13,805 nt of DNA from Bacillota bacterium. Its GTDB lineage: Bacteria > Bacillota > Bacilli > Bacillales_B > DSM-18226. Of the stretch, positions 6,655 to 13,805 are shown in pieces. The stretch's first letter is position 1; each line of letters opens with the position of its first letter. A program made the translations under genes and the position numbers. Where the stretch lies: contig JAKACS010000020.1 in the NCBI GenBank assembly GCA_021821235.1, positions 1-13,805 of the forward strand, read 5' to 3'. Under the pieces are notes generated by a model. That model did not search any database. It saw only the letters and a list, made by a program, of their open reading frames with translations, and was not told the DNA's origin.

Positions 6655-7122
6655 CTAATGACGAGAAGATTTAACAGTAAAAAGGTATTTCATTATCCAA
6701 CCGACGATTAAACCCAATGGCAAAAAAATGATAGGCAGAAAGACGGGGCCAAGATTATGTCGGAAGACTGTTAACCGGGGGGAATACATCAATCCAACTG
6801 TAACAAAATAGGCGGCAAAAACAAATGGCAAAAAAGAAAAACGCTCATCGGGAGACATGACGACCCTGTATGCATCCCATATTGCAAACAGATAAACACA
6901 CGGGTAAAACATCAGCCACTCATAGTCCACCACAGATGCCGCCTTTTCGATTTCTCCAAGAAAGCTGTACATAATAGCCAGATTGAATTGGCTGTTTACA
7001 TTGATGATAAACTCCAATGAAATAAAGAATATTCCTTTAAGATAATGTCCTAATAATAATTGACTAAAGCCAGGCAAGGCAATGTTCCACAAAACAGCTT
7101 CCATTCGACTCATTGTTTTCAT
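6655..7122 (-). CDS. Small polytopic membrane protein of unknown function
   Basis: I do not recognise a characterised family. The 155-aa protein is largely hydrophobic, with about four to five likely membrane segments (roughly 11-50, 70-86, 97-113 and 126-147). It has short polar loops and a basic C-terminal tail (KSSRH). The N-terminal segment ALPGFSQLLLGHYLKGI resembles the Pro-Gly-x-x-Gln...Gly...Lys-Gly motif of TM2-type and related small Bacillus membrane proteins, but this is only a resemblance. The ATG at 7122 is preceded by AGAGAGAAATACTA, a weak ribosome binding site. Met codons at residues 4 and 7 are alternative starts. It has its own terminator and lies downstream of the prfC terminator, so it is probably transcribed alone. 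The 171 bases between it and prfC hold only that terminator and no promoter I can call with confidence. Confidence 0.7.
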   Translation of the reverse strand: MKTMSRMEAVLWNIALPGFSQLLLGHYLKGIFFISLEFIINVNSQFNLAIMYSFLGEIEKAASVVDYEWLMFYPCVYLFAIWDAYRVVMSPDERFSFLPFVFAAYFVTVGLMYSPRLTVFRHNLGPVFLPIIFLPLGLIVGWIMKYLFTVKSSRH

Positions 7123-7261
7123 TAGTATTTCTCTCTTTTTCAGTATTTTTTCCAGGCAGGGTTGAACTCCATTTTTGTCGTCGTGAATTTAGGATAACCA
7201 TTTTTCTGGAAAATTTACTAAAAAAATAATCAAAATTACCTACTTATGGTTTCATTAATAG

Positions 7262-7288
7262 ATAAAAAAAGCGAGATAATTTCTCGCT
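7262..7288 (-). terminator. Rho-independent terminator of prfC
   Basis: On the minus strand AGCGAGA (7288-7282), loop AATTA and TCTCGCT (7276-7270) form a perfect 7-bp stem. TTTTTTT follows (7269-7263). It sits 6 bases past the prfC stop codon. Confidence 0.85.
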
Positions 7289-7293
7289 CTTTG

Positions 7294-8874
7294 TTAGTCA
7301 TGAAGATCCATTGGGTTATAAAGTTTGACGTCCGGATTTTTTTCCTGGAACCAGCGCATGGCAAATTCATTTTCAAATAAGAAAACAAAATGGTCATAAC
7401 GGTCGCGGACAAGCTGGCTGCGCGAGCTGGAGAGGTTTTCATCAACCACATCGCCTTTAATCCATCTGGTAATCTTGGAGCCGAGCCTTTCCATCAATAC
7501 TTCTGCATTGTACTCATTTTTCATCCTGTGTTCAAAAACTTCAAACTGAAGCTGACCGACAGCGCCAAGAAGGTATTCATCCGTTTTTACTGTTTTGAAC
7601 AGCTGGATCGCACCTTCCTGAACAAGCTGCTGGATTCCTTTATAAAACGATTTTTGCTTCATTACATTTTTCGCCGAAACACGGACAAACAGCTCAGGCG
7701 TGAACTGCGGCAATCGTTCAAACTGGAAATCCTCTTTGCCGGTCGTCAGCGTATCGCCAATTTGGTATGTTCCCGTGTCGTAAAGTCCAATGATGTCACC
7801 GCTGACTGCTTCCTCGACGGTGTTTCGCTCCTCTGCCATAAACGATGTTGACTGGGACAATTTGAGCTGCTTTCCTAAACGCGGAAGATTGACTGTCATG
7901 CCGCGCTCGAATTTCCCGGAACAAATCCGGACAAAGGCAATTCGGTCGCGGTGTGCCGGATTCATGTTCGCCTGAATTTTAAAAACGAAACCGGAAAATT
8001 GCTCCGATAGTGGATCAATTGCTCCGGCTGTCGAATTACGCGCTTTTGGCGGCGGCGCAAATTGCAAATACGTTTCCAAAAAGGTTTGTACACCAAAATT
8101 TGTCAGTGCACTGCCAAAAAACACAGGAGTGAGAGTCCCTTCAGCAACTTTTTCCGGGGAAAACGTATTTCCCGCTTCATTTAAGAGCAAGACTTCTTCC
8201 AATGTCTGGTCATAAAGTCCAGACTGTTTCAATGGATGGTCACCGTCAATTTCACCGTCTTCATTCAGCGGAATGAAACGTTTGCTCTCCTCTACCCGGA
8301 ACTGTTCGATTCGGTTGTAAAAACGGTCATAGATGCCAAGAAATTCTTTTCCCATACCAATTGGCCAGTTCATTGGGTATGATTCAATGCCAAGAACTTC
8401 TTCAAGCTCTGCCAGAAGTTCAAGCGGCATTTTCCCTTGGCGGTCCAGTTTATTCATAAATGTAAAGATGGGAATTCCGCGCATGCGGCAAACTTTGAAC
8501 AATTTCAATGTTTGCTCCTCAATCCCTTTTGCCGAGTCAATGATCATCACGGCACTGTCAACTGCCATCAATGTCCGGTACGTATCTTCACTAAAGTCCT
8601 GGTGCCCGGGGGTATCCAAAATATTCACCCGAAAACCATTATAATCAAACTGCATGACACTTGATGTAACAGAGATCCCGCGCTGCTTCTCAATCTCCAT
8701 CCAGTCGCTTGTAGCAAATTTTCCGGTTTTCTTCGCCTTTACCGTCCCCGCATCACGGATGGCGCCGCCAAATAATAATAATTTTTCCGTTAAGGTAGTT
8801 TTACCGGCGTCCGGGTGGGAAATGATCGCGAATGTCCGTCGCGACATTACATCCTCTATAAAATGGTTACTCAT
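7294..8874 (-). CDS. prfC: Peptide chain release factor 3 (RF3)
   Basis: RF3 is a translational GTPase that removes RF1/RF2 from the ribosome after peptide release. It is related to EF-G. The GTPase motifs are intact: G1 HPDAGKTT (20-27), G3 DTPGH (87-91), G4 NKLD (141-144) and G5 GSAL (254-257). The switch I region contains [15 protein letters not shown]-like domain II and the RF3 C-terminal domain follow (for example [15 protein letters not shown] at about 436-450). At 526 aa it is close to the E. coli protein (529 aa). The ATG at 8874 follows AGAGGAAA at a 6-nt spacing. A second ATG at residue 10 also has a usable ribosome binding site, but the longer N-terminus agrees with family members. 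It is divergently transcribed from the FtsH-like gene. RF3 is patchily distributed in Firmicutes. TetM-type ribosome protection proteins are related GTPases, but the sequence here is clearly RF3. Confidence 0.95.
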   Translation of the reverse strand: MSNHFIEDVMSRRTFAIISHPDAGKTTLTEKLLLFGGAIRDAGTVKAKKTGKFATSDWMEIEKQRGISVTSSVMQFDYNGFRVNILDTPGHQDFSEDTYRTLMAVDSAVMIIDSAKGIEEQTLKLFKVCRMRGIPIFTFMNKLDRQGKMPLELLAELEEVLGIESYPMNWPIGMGKEFLGIYDRFYNRIEQFRVEESKRFIPLNEDGEIDGDHPLKQSGLYDQTLEEVLLLNEAGNTFSPEKVAEGTLTPVFFGSALTNFGVQTFLETYLQFAPPPKARNSTAGAIDPLSEQFSGFVFKIQANMNPAHRDRIAFVRICSGKFERGMTVNLPRLGKQLKLSQSTSFMAEERNTVEEAVSGDIIGLYDTGTYQIGDTLTTGKEDFQFERLPQFTPELFVRVSAKNVMKQKSFYKGIQQLVQEGAIQLFKTVKTDEYLLGAVGQLQFEVFEHRMKNEYNAEVLMERLGSKITRWIKGDVVDENLSSSRSQLVRDRYDHFVFLFENEFAMRWFQEKNPDVKLYNPMDLHD

Positions 8875-9048
8875 TTCGCTTTCCTCTCTTTTTTAACAAC
8901 AAAAATATTTTTGCCCATAATTTCAATCTTATAGTTCTCAAGCAAACTTTGCAATCCCTTGCGTAAAATTAGGCTGCTTTACTTCAATTGGTGTGTCAAG
9001 TCTAGCATTTACCGTAAATTACCATCCCCTATTTTCCGTTATTCCTTT

Positions 9049-9054
9049 TATAAT
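9049..9054 (+). promoter_or_regulatory. Probable -10 box of the FtsH-like gene
   Basis: A perfect TATAAT lies about 36 bases before the chosen start codon. No good -35 hexamer is found at 16-18 bp; an activator or another element may compensate. An ATTTAC-C-GTAAAT inverted repeat (9007-9019) lies about 30 bases upstream and could be an operator. The rest of the 215-base divergent region with prfC shows nothing I can identify. Confidence 0.4.
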
Positions 9055-9089
9055 AGAGACAGACTCTTAAAGCATAGGAGATGAAGGGT

Positions 9090-10814
9090 TTGAATCAGAG
9101 TAAAAAAGTCGTTTCAAAGTACATTCCGCTCTTGGTAGCGTTTCTTATAATCACAGCAGCTTTAACTTGGTTTTTAGTCGGATCGAATCAGGAAACATCC
9201 ATGCCCTTTTCGCAAATGGAAAAAGCGATTCAAGCTGAAAAAGGACAAGCCGTTTCGCTTACAGAAAATGCCGATGGCAGCCTTCATTTGGTGACGAAAA
9301 ACGGAAAATATGTGTCCCATGTGCCGCCAAATAGTCAAATGGTGAGCAAGCTTGTTGAAAAATACAATGTTGATTATTCTTTTTCCAGCAGCAGCCGTTA
9401 CGGTAAATGGATATTAGGCGGTGTTGTTGTTGCGCTTAGTGCTGCCGCACTTGCGCTACAGAAAACAAAAGGCGGTCTTGGATTCTCGAATTCAATGAAA
9501 AACAGCCTTGCCAAACCGCGTTCGCTTCCATCCATCACGCTTGAAGATATTGGCGGATTAAGTGCGGAAATGAAAGAAGAAATTACCCAGACCCTCACCA
9601 TTTTAAAAGAACCGGAAAAGGCAATTAAAATGGGCATCAAACCGCCGAAAGGCATACTTTTTTATGGACCACCTGGCACGGGGAAAACGCTGCTTGCACA
9701 AGCAATTGCCAAAGAAATGAACGCTTCTTTCTTTTCTGCTAGCGGGTCTGCTTTTAATGAATTATTTGTCGGAGTCGGCGCCAGCCGTGTTCGTTCTTTG
9801 TTCCAAAGCGCCCGAAAAGCAGGCAAGGCAATCATCTTCATTGATGAAGTTGATGCCTTAGCTGGAAAGAGAAAAGCCCATGGTGGAGAAGAAGCAGAAA
9901 AGACACTAACAGAGCTACTCGTTCAATTGGATGGCGGCCATAACAATGAGGGTATTCTTTTCATAGCAGCTACAAACCGCAAAGACATGCTTGATGAAGC
10001 GTTCCTTCGCCCGGGACGAATTGATTTTAGCTTTCATGTACCCCTTCCAGATACAAAAGGAAGAAGGGAAATTATTGAAATTCATTCAAAAGCAAAGCAA
10101 CTTGCTGAAGATGTATACAGCGCATTGGATGATTTGGCTGAAAGCACTTCCGGTTTTTCAGGTGCCGAATTACAATCACTGTTTGAAACAGCCAGCAGAA
10201 GAGCCCTTCGCAATGGCCATAAAGTAATCCAAAAGATCGATCTTGATTATGCCCTTGATCGTACCATTCTCGGCAACACTTCCCGCTCTTTACAAGATGC
10301 CGAGACAAAACGGAGAGTAGCGATTCACGAAGCCGGACATGCCGTTGTAGCTTCAATCACAAAGCCGGGTTCAGTTAGGAAAGCGACGATCATTCCTCGC
10401 GGTGAGGCGCTCGGATATGTCGCTCCGATTCCAAAGGAACTTCACCTTTCGACGACAAGTGACTTACTCGACCGCGTCGCAATGGTTCTTGCCGGAGGGG
10501 TAGCCGAAAGAATGTATCTTGGTGAGCATAGTATTGGCGTCAGCGGAGATGTCCAGCAAGCCAAGCATATTATTGAGCAGATGGTAGACACTGGTATGTT
10601 GGAAGACGGGTTTTCACTGACGTTCAATAAACAGGACAAAGAAGCAAAAATGCAGGAATTGTTTCAAAAAGGGCTTGAAAAGGCTGAAGCCATCATGAAA
10701 AGCAATCATAATCAGTATATGCAGCTTGTTGAGGTATTGTTGCACAAAGAGACGCTTGAAGGAACGGAAGTTGAAGAAATCGTCAACGGGGACAACACCC
10801 TCGTGATCGCCTAA
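9090..10814 (+). CDS. FtsH-like membrane AAA+ zinc metalloprotease (short paralogue)
   Basis: This is a membrane-anchored ATP-dependent protease of the FtsH type. Counting from the ATG at 9081, there is a membrane helix at about 15-33 and a short extracytoplasmic domain of about 75 residues. A second helix lies at about 109-126. The AAA+ module has Walker A GPPGTGKT (196-203), pore loop FVGVGASR (229-236), Walker B IIFIDE (251-256) and the second region of homology with RPGR arginine fingers (310-313). The M41 peptidase has zinc motif HEAGH (416-420) and probable third ligand Asp490 in VSGDVQQA. All catalytic residues are present. It is about 60-70 aa shorter than housekeeping FtsH and lacks the usual hydrophilic tail, so it is probably a second, specialised FtsH. 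AGGAG (9076-9080) abuts the ATG at 9081 but is well spaced from a TTG at 9090, which I prefer. Housekeeping FtsH is normally next to hpt/tilS, not here. Confidence 0.85.
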   Translation: MNQSKKVVSKYIPLLVAFLIITAALTWFLVGSNQETSMPFSQMEKAIQAEKGQAVSLTENADGSLHLVTKNGKYVSHVPPNSQMVSKLVEKYNVDYSFSSSSRYGKWILGGVVVALSAAALALQKTKGGLGFSNSMKNSLAKPRSLPSITLEDIGGLSAEMKEEITQTLTILKEPEKAIKMGIKPPKGILFYGPPGTGKTLLAQAIAKEMNASFFSASGSAFNELFVGVGASRVRSLFQSARKAGKAIIFIDEVDALAGKRKAHGGEEAEKTLTELLVQLDGGHNNEGILFIAATNRKDMLDEAFLRPGRIDFSFHVPLPDTKGRREIIEIHSKAKQLAEDVYSALDDLAESTSGFSGAELQSLFETASRRALRNGHKVIQKIDLDYALDRTILGNTSRSLQDAETKRRVAIHEAGHAVVASITKPGSVRKATIIPRGEALGYVAPIPKELHLSTTSDLLDRVAMVLAGGVAERMYLGEHSIGVSGDVQQAKHIIEQMVDTGMLEDGFSLTFNKQDKEAKMQELFQKGLEKAEAIMKSNHNQYMQLVEVLLHKETLEGTEVEEIVNGDNTLVIA

Positions 10815-10840
10815 CACCAGACATGCTGTCTGGTGTTTTC
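10813..10840 (+). terminator. Rho-independent terminator of the FtsH-like gene
   Basis: AACACCAGACA (10813-10823), loop TGC and TGTCTGGTGTT (10827-10837) form a perfect 11-bp stem that runs into TTTTC. It overlaps the stop codon of the protease gene. The next gene therefore needs its own promoter, unless read-through occurs. Confidence 0.85.
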
Positions 10841-10918
10841 TGTTTAAATTTCTTTTCCCGTGGAAAGGTATTGAAAAAGGATTTTTTTCAAATTTTTACG
10901 GTAAGGAAGTGTGCGCCG

Positions 10919-11323
10919 ATGTTGCAAAAAAACGAACATGATTTGCCTTTTCGCGAAGAAAAATACGAAGCAAAAGCAAAAGCATACCTGAACAAGCCGA
11001 AAAAAACGAATAAATTACTTTCAAAAGCATTAAAAAAAGCGATCAACCAAAAGGATTCTTTAGGAAATGCATGGGACAAGCTGAAGCTATTAACAGACCT
11101 TGCCAGAGCCTACTCCAAAGGAGAGTATCGCAGCGTATCTCCCGGAACGATTATAACCGTAATCGGAGCGATCATCTATTTTGTCTCACCCATTGACTTT
11201 GTCCCCGACTTCGTTGCTGGTCTCGGCTTATTTGACGATGCCGCTGTCATTGGCTTTACCATAAAAAAAATCTCTTCCGAACTCGAAGCTTTTAAAAACT
11301 GGCAAACAATTAGGCAAAAATAA
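10919..11323 (+). CDS. DUF1232 (YkvA-type) small membrane protein
   Basis: The 134-aa protein has a very basic, Lys-rich N-terminal half (about 16-45). A single hydrophobic DUF1232 core follows, with the family signature YFVSPIDFVPDFVAG (87-101) and FDDA (105-108), and a short amphipathic C-terminus. DUF1232 proteins are widespread in bacteria and lack an assigned biochemical role. The open frame extends back to an ATG at 10823, but that codon lies in the loop of the upstream terminator and has no ribosome binding site. The ATG at 10919 follows AAGGAAGTG at a 7-nt spacing and is chosen. A weak promoter-like pair, TTGAAA (10871-10876) and TTTTAC (10894-10899) with 17-bp spacing, lies just upstream. 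Confidence 0.85.
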   Translation: MLQKNEHDLPFREEKYEAKAKAYLNKPKKTNKLLSKALKKAINQKDSLGNAWDKLKLLTDLARAYSKGEYRSVSPGTIITVIGAIIYFVSPIDFVPDFVAGLGLFDDAAVIGFTIKKISSELEAFKNWQTIRQK

Positions 11324-11354
11324 AAAAAGCGGGATAACCCCGCTTTTCTTTTTT
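11324..11354. terminator. Bidirectional terminator between the DUF1232 and YjcZ-type genes
   Basis: AGCGGG (11328-11333), loop ATAAC and CCCGCT (11339-11344) form a perfect 6-bp GC-rich stem. A's lie on the left and TTTTCTTTTTT on the right, so it has U-tracts in both directions. The stop codons of the convergent genes lie at its two edges. Confidence 0.8.
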
Positions 11355-11505
11355 ACCAAGTAAAGCAAGCTGCACCAACGATGATGAGCAGAATGAACAG
11401 GACAACGATTAAAGCAAAGGCACCATAGCCAGCGCCAAATCCGCCGTAACCGCAACCTCCTCCAAATCCGTATCCTCCGTATCCATATCCATATCCGAAT
11501 GGCAT
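11353..11505 (-). CDS. YjcZ-type sporulation microprotein, 50 aa (copy 2 of the tandem)
   Basis: This tiny membrane protein has a Gly/Tyr/Phe-rich N-terminal half ([17 protein letters not shown]...) and one C-terminal hydrophobic helix, [16 protein letters not shown], ending CFTW. This is the pattern of the YjcZ/YhjN-like sporulation protein family of Bacillus, whose members are found in spores and have no assigned biochemical function. The frame is open back to an ATG at 11544, but a perfect AAGGAGG lies 8 bases before the ATG at 11505, which is chosen. The membrane helix is nearly identical to that of the 35-aa protein encoded immediately upstream, so the two arose by tandem duplication and are probably co-transcribed. 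The [14 protein letters not shown] stretch is an internal Gly-Tyr repeat. Confidence 0.88.
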   Translation of the reverse strand: MPFGYGYGYGGYGFGGGCGYGGFGAGYGAFALIVVLFILLIIVGAACFTW

Positions 11506-11527
11506 AGAAATAACCTCCTTATTAATT

Positions 11528-11635
11528 TTAATAGAATCCTCCAAATCCCCAAGAAGCCCCGATAATGATTAACAGGATAAACAAAACAACTAACAGGGCA
11601 AATCCGCCGCCGTACGCACCTACAGCACCTGACAT
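11528..11635 (-). CDS. YjcZ-type sporulation microprotein, 35 aa (copy 1 of the tandem)
   Basis: This gene is short enough to be missed by automatic callers. The ATG at 11635 has a perfect AAGGAGG 8 bases upstream and the frame ends in TAA at 11528. The protein starts [11 protein letters not shown], has the single membrane helix [16 protein letters not shown] and ends SWGFGGFY. It matches the downstream 50-aa protein at 14 of 16 positions across the helix, with a much shortened glycine-rich part. Both strong ribosome binding site and homology support expression. Small proteins of this type are common in Bacillaceae spore genomes, often in several copies. Function is unknown; a membrane or coat association in the developing spore is inferred. 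Confidence 0.88.
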   Translation of the reverse strand: MSGAVGAYGGGFALLVVLFILLIIIGASWGFGGFY

Positions 11636-11723
11636 GTTCATTACCTCCTTTTATAAATTCCATATATCCTATTCAACAACGGGAAAATGTGCAATTGACA
11701 CCTACGCAAATAACCCGGATTTT

Positions 11724-11762
11724 ACTAAGGAAATAAGCCCATTTCTATAAAAATGGGCTTAT
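11724..11762 (-). terminator. Rho-independent terminator of the ger operon
   Basis: ATAAGCCCATTT (11733-11744) and AAATGGGCTTAT (11751-11762) are perfect 12-bp inverted copies around a 6-base loop. On the minus strand the hairpin begins 8 bases after the gerC stop codon and is followed by TTCCTT. The remaining bases between this hairpin and the YjcZ-type pair (about 11636-11723) should hold that pair's promoter. I see no convincing SigE or SigK match there. Confidence 0.75.
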
Positions 11763-11769
11763 GCCTTAT

Positions 11770-12954
11770 CTATTTTTCGACTGGCCCTCTTGTGCGTATA
11801 CCCGTTCTTCTGATTTTCACTTTAACGTCAATATCTGCATATGCATCAGCAAACCGCCTATTCCATTCATTTTTTGCTTTTTTAAACTGCTGGGCATGTT
11901 GACGAAAGAGAACTTCACCAAAACCAAATATATCCGATTGGTATTTTTTTTGTGCTTTTTGAATCGTAGATGCGATTTCCTTTGTGATTTGCGCTTCAGC
12001 TAATTTCTCATATTTTGCATACGTATGTACATCCGTTAACTTTTCAACACATTGATCCCCATCCAAATACGCTTCCGCCCGGACCTTTACACCAAAACGG
12101 GGAATTCCGTTGATGATTCTCGCCGTTTTCCGCGTTTTTGAATTGTAGATTTGCAATGCAAAAAATTTGTTTTTTCCGCATGGGACAGACACCGAAGTGC
12201 GGCGAATATTGTCTTGGATCCATAAATAATTGCGGGCATCTGTTATCGATAAAAAACCAACCAATTTCATTTTTTTAAAAACAGCCAAAGAATTGAGGAC
12301 GGCTAACGCATCCGGTGTTACTTTTTTCATATTATCAACACTTACACCTTTTTTGGGATTGCCTTGAATTGTGACTGCTGCCATAACAGGCTGCCTTCCT
12401 GGGGAAACCATTGCCGAAATAACATCATTTAAGCGGACATCGGGATCACCGCCCCAATTCTTCACCATTGAATTCAATTGGGTAAAAAGCTTTAATGCAG
12501 TTGATTTTTGAAATTGATATGTTACCCTTAAAACGTCACTCGCTTTATTGTTTCTTGCAATGACAATATTGAAATCATCGCGGATTTCCCGATTTCGTTC
12601 CAGATAATCTAGAAAACTCATCATTCCTTCCCTTGCTGCTTCTTCGCTAAATATTAATGTTTTCATATGGGAATAAATCAAATTTTTTGATATTCCAATA
12701 TTCATTTTTTGCGACAGTTCAGATAGTGTTTTCCCTTCCAAGCTAAAAATAATGGACGGAGCATAGCCACTAGTCGTTTTGGCGTTCAGCTCCTGTGCAT
12801 TTAACCCTTCGACTGTCATTCGATAGTTCCCATTATCCCCTTTGTCAACGGCAATTCCTGTCACAACGGTGATTGAGGAAAGCTCGCGCTGATCCCAGCA
12901 GCCACTCAGCAATAAAAGACTGAGAAAGGAAATGACAAGCTTTTTTTTTCTCAT
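11770..12954 (-). CDS. Ger(x)C family spore germination lipoprotein
   Basis: This is the C subunit of a GerA-type nutrient germinant receptor, a lipoprotein on the outer face of the spore inner membrane. A lipoprotein signal peptide ends in the lipobox L16-S-G-C19, followed by the family's WDQREL start. The N-terminal domain includes DYLERNREIRDDFNIVIA (about 115-132). The C-terminal domain includes the conserved KYQSDIFGFGEVLFRQHA region (about 337-354). At 394 aa it is full length. The ATG is preceded by AAGGAGGG at a 9-nt spacing and overlaps the stop codon of the GerA-family gene by 4 bp. It is transcribed last in its operon. The paralogue (GerA, GerB, GerK or another) cannot be told from sequence. 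Forespore expression under SigG is usual for the family. Confidence 0.92.
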   Translation of the reverse strand: MRKKKLVISFLSLLLLSGCWDQRELSSITVVTGIAVDKGDNGNYRMTVEGLNAQELNAKTTSGYAPSIIFSLEGKTLSELSQKMNIGISKNLIYSHMKTLIFSEEAAREGMMSFLDYLERNREIRDDFNIVIARNNKASDVLRVTYQFQKSTALKLFTQLNSMVKNWGGDPDVRLNDVISAMVSPGRQPVMAAVTIQGNPKKGVSVDNMKKVTPDALAVLNSLAVFKKMKLVGFLSITDARNYLWIQDNIRRTSVSVPCGKNKFFALQIYNSKTRKTARIINGIPRFGVKVRAEAYLDGDQCVEKLTDVHTYAKYEKLAEAQITKEIASTIQKAQKKYQSDIFGFGEVLFRQHAQQFKKAKNEWNRRFADAYADIDVKVKIRRTGIRTRGPVEK

Positions 12955-13805
12955 TTGTTATGCCCTCCTTCTGCTTGGGGTGGCGATGGAGAGGCATCCG
13001 AATATACTTTTATGTTGTTTTCCGTGCGCAAGTATTTCGGCCGTTTTTTCATTGCCCAAAAGGGTGCACGAACGAACACATCTCCTTGATCTTCCACAAT
13101 AAACGGGGCAATCGGAGCCAGATATGGAACGCCAAAGGACCGTAGTGAACTCAAATGCGCGACCATAAAGATCAAGACTAAAAGCACGCCATACAAGCCC
13201 AAAATAGATGCAGCAATAATAAATATAAACCGCAGCAGTCTAGAAGCAGCGGCGAAACTGTACGTCGGTGAGACGAAATTGGCAATTGCCGTTATCGAAA
13301 CAACGATAATCATGATATTGGAAATAATCCCCGCTTCAGCAGCAGCCTGGCCGATAACGAGTGCTCCGACGATCGAAACCATCTGCCCAACTGCTTTTGG
13401 CATCCTTACACCTGCTTCGCGGAGGATTTCAAACGTAATCTCCATTAAAAATACTTCAACAACTGCCGGAAAAGGAACCCCTTCCCGCTGGGCAATTACA
13501 CTCAACAAAAAATTGGTAGGTAAAAGCTCTTTTGATGAAACGTAAGCACCCCAACATAAATCGACGGTGTCAACAACGCGATCATAAAGGATAGATAGCG
13601 GATAAACCGGATAAAACTACCAAGCAAAAAAGGCTGATAGTAGTCCTCAGAGATTTCAAAAAAATTGACAAAAACGGCGGGAACAATCAAACAAAAGGGT
13701 GTTCCATCAATCAATATAACCATTTTCCCCTCCATTAAATTGGCTGCAACGGTATCCGGCCTTTCCGCATTTAATGTAAGCGGGAAAAAAGTAAATGTTT
13801 TGTCT
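12951..13805 (-). pseudogene. GerA-family spore germination receptor subunit A, frameshifted and cut by the window end
   Basis: This is the 3' part of a GerA family membrane subunit of a germinant receptor. The first segment reads from the window edge to about 13530. It carries the ERPDTVAANLMEGKMVILID region and the hydrophobic stretch up to SIYVGVLTFHQ. That frame then hits a stop (TGA) at 13502-13504. The second segment, in a different frame, continues the family sequence directly: ELLPTNFLLSVIAQREGVPF, MEITFEILREAGVRMPK and VGALVIGQAAAEAG. It runs to the cytosolic VRAPFWAMKKRP tail and ends at 12951. The two frames join at CAAAAGAG, a run of four T's on the plus strand (13530-13533). Loss of one base, or gain of two, in this run would explain the shift. 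No residues seem to be missing on either side. It may be a true inactivating mutation or a homopolymer sequencing error. The gene overlaps gerC by 4 bp. Confidence 0.85.

Noticed and set aside
6547..6712. Short plus-strand open frame starting with ATG in the gap before the membrane protein gene
   Set aside because: No ribosome binding site. It runs through the minus-strand SigI-like promoter and terminator and into the 3' end of the opposing gene.
7390..7851. 153-codon plus-strand open frame opposite prfC
   Set aside because: Antisense shadow of a strongly conserved gene. The translation has no recognisable family features and there is no ribosome binding site.
10823..10918. N-terminal extension of the DUF1232 protein from an ATG at 10823
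   Set aside because: The ATG lies in the loop of the upstream gene's terminator, lacks a ribosome binding site, and the extra 32 residues do not resemble the family. AAGGAAGTG precedes the ATG at 10919.
11409..11663. 84-codon minus-strand frame across the YjcZ-type pair
   Set aside because: Out of frame with both microproteins, which have their own ribosome binding sites and a conserved membrane helix.

Overview
The window looks like chromosomal DNA of an endospore-forming member of the Bacillaceae. It carries an alpha/beta-type small acid-soluble spore protein, SigI/RsgI, two YjcZ-type spore microproteins and a GerA/GerC germinant-receptor unit. Most genes have strong AAGGAGG or GAGGTGA ribosome binding sites. 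I cannot name the genus from the sequence alone. I see no RNA genes, insertion sequences, prophage genes or CRISPR array, and no gene-free stretch longer than about 210 bases.

Layout. (1) 1-2847, plus strand: an upstream gene's terminator, then glcD-glcF, a two-gene glycolate (2-hydroxyacid) oxidase operon. It has its own promoter and a probable CcpA cre site in the leader. (2) 2992-3195, plus strand: a monocistronic alpha/beta SASP gene, sharing a bidirectional terminator with the convergent sigI-rsgI pair. (3) 3241-6483, minus strand: sigI-rsgI (4-bp overlap), preceded by a separate gene for a secreted DUF5667 protein. A closely matching SigI-type promoter element, CCCCACAA-N15/16-CGTA, lies upstream of both sigI and the DUF5667 gene, so the latter may belong to the SigI envelope/heat regulon. 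(4) 6655-8874, minus strand: an unknown small membrane protein and prfC (RF3), each with its own terminator. (5) 9090-11321, plus strand: a compact FtsH-like membrane AAA+ metalloprotease and a DUF1232 (YkvA-type) membrane protein, each followed by a hairpin terminator. (6) 11353-11635, minus strand: two tandem YjcZ-type microproteins of 50 and 35 aa. (7) 11770-13805, minus strand: a Ger(x)C lipoprotein gene directly after a GerA-family gene that is frameshifted at a short homopolymer and cut by the window end.

How the parts relate. There is no single integrated system. The window is mostly core Bacillaceae genes: catabolite-controlled carbon oxidation, envelope-stress signalling (SigI/RsgI), translation termination, membrane proteolysis and spore formation or germination. 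The observations most worth following are the shared SigI promoter element, the GerA frameshift and the short second YjcZ-type gene.

Start codons were moved from the longest-ORF position for sigI, the DUF5667 gene, the FtsH-like gene, the DUF1232 gene and the 50-aa YjcZ gene. In each case a canonical Shine-Dalgarno sequence lies at normal spacing from a start further downstream.
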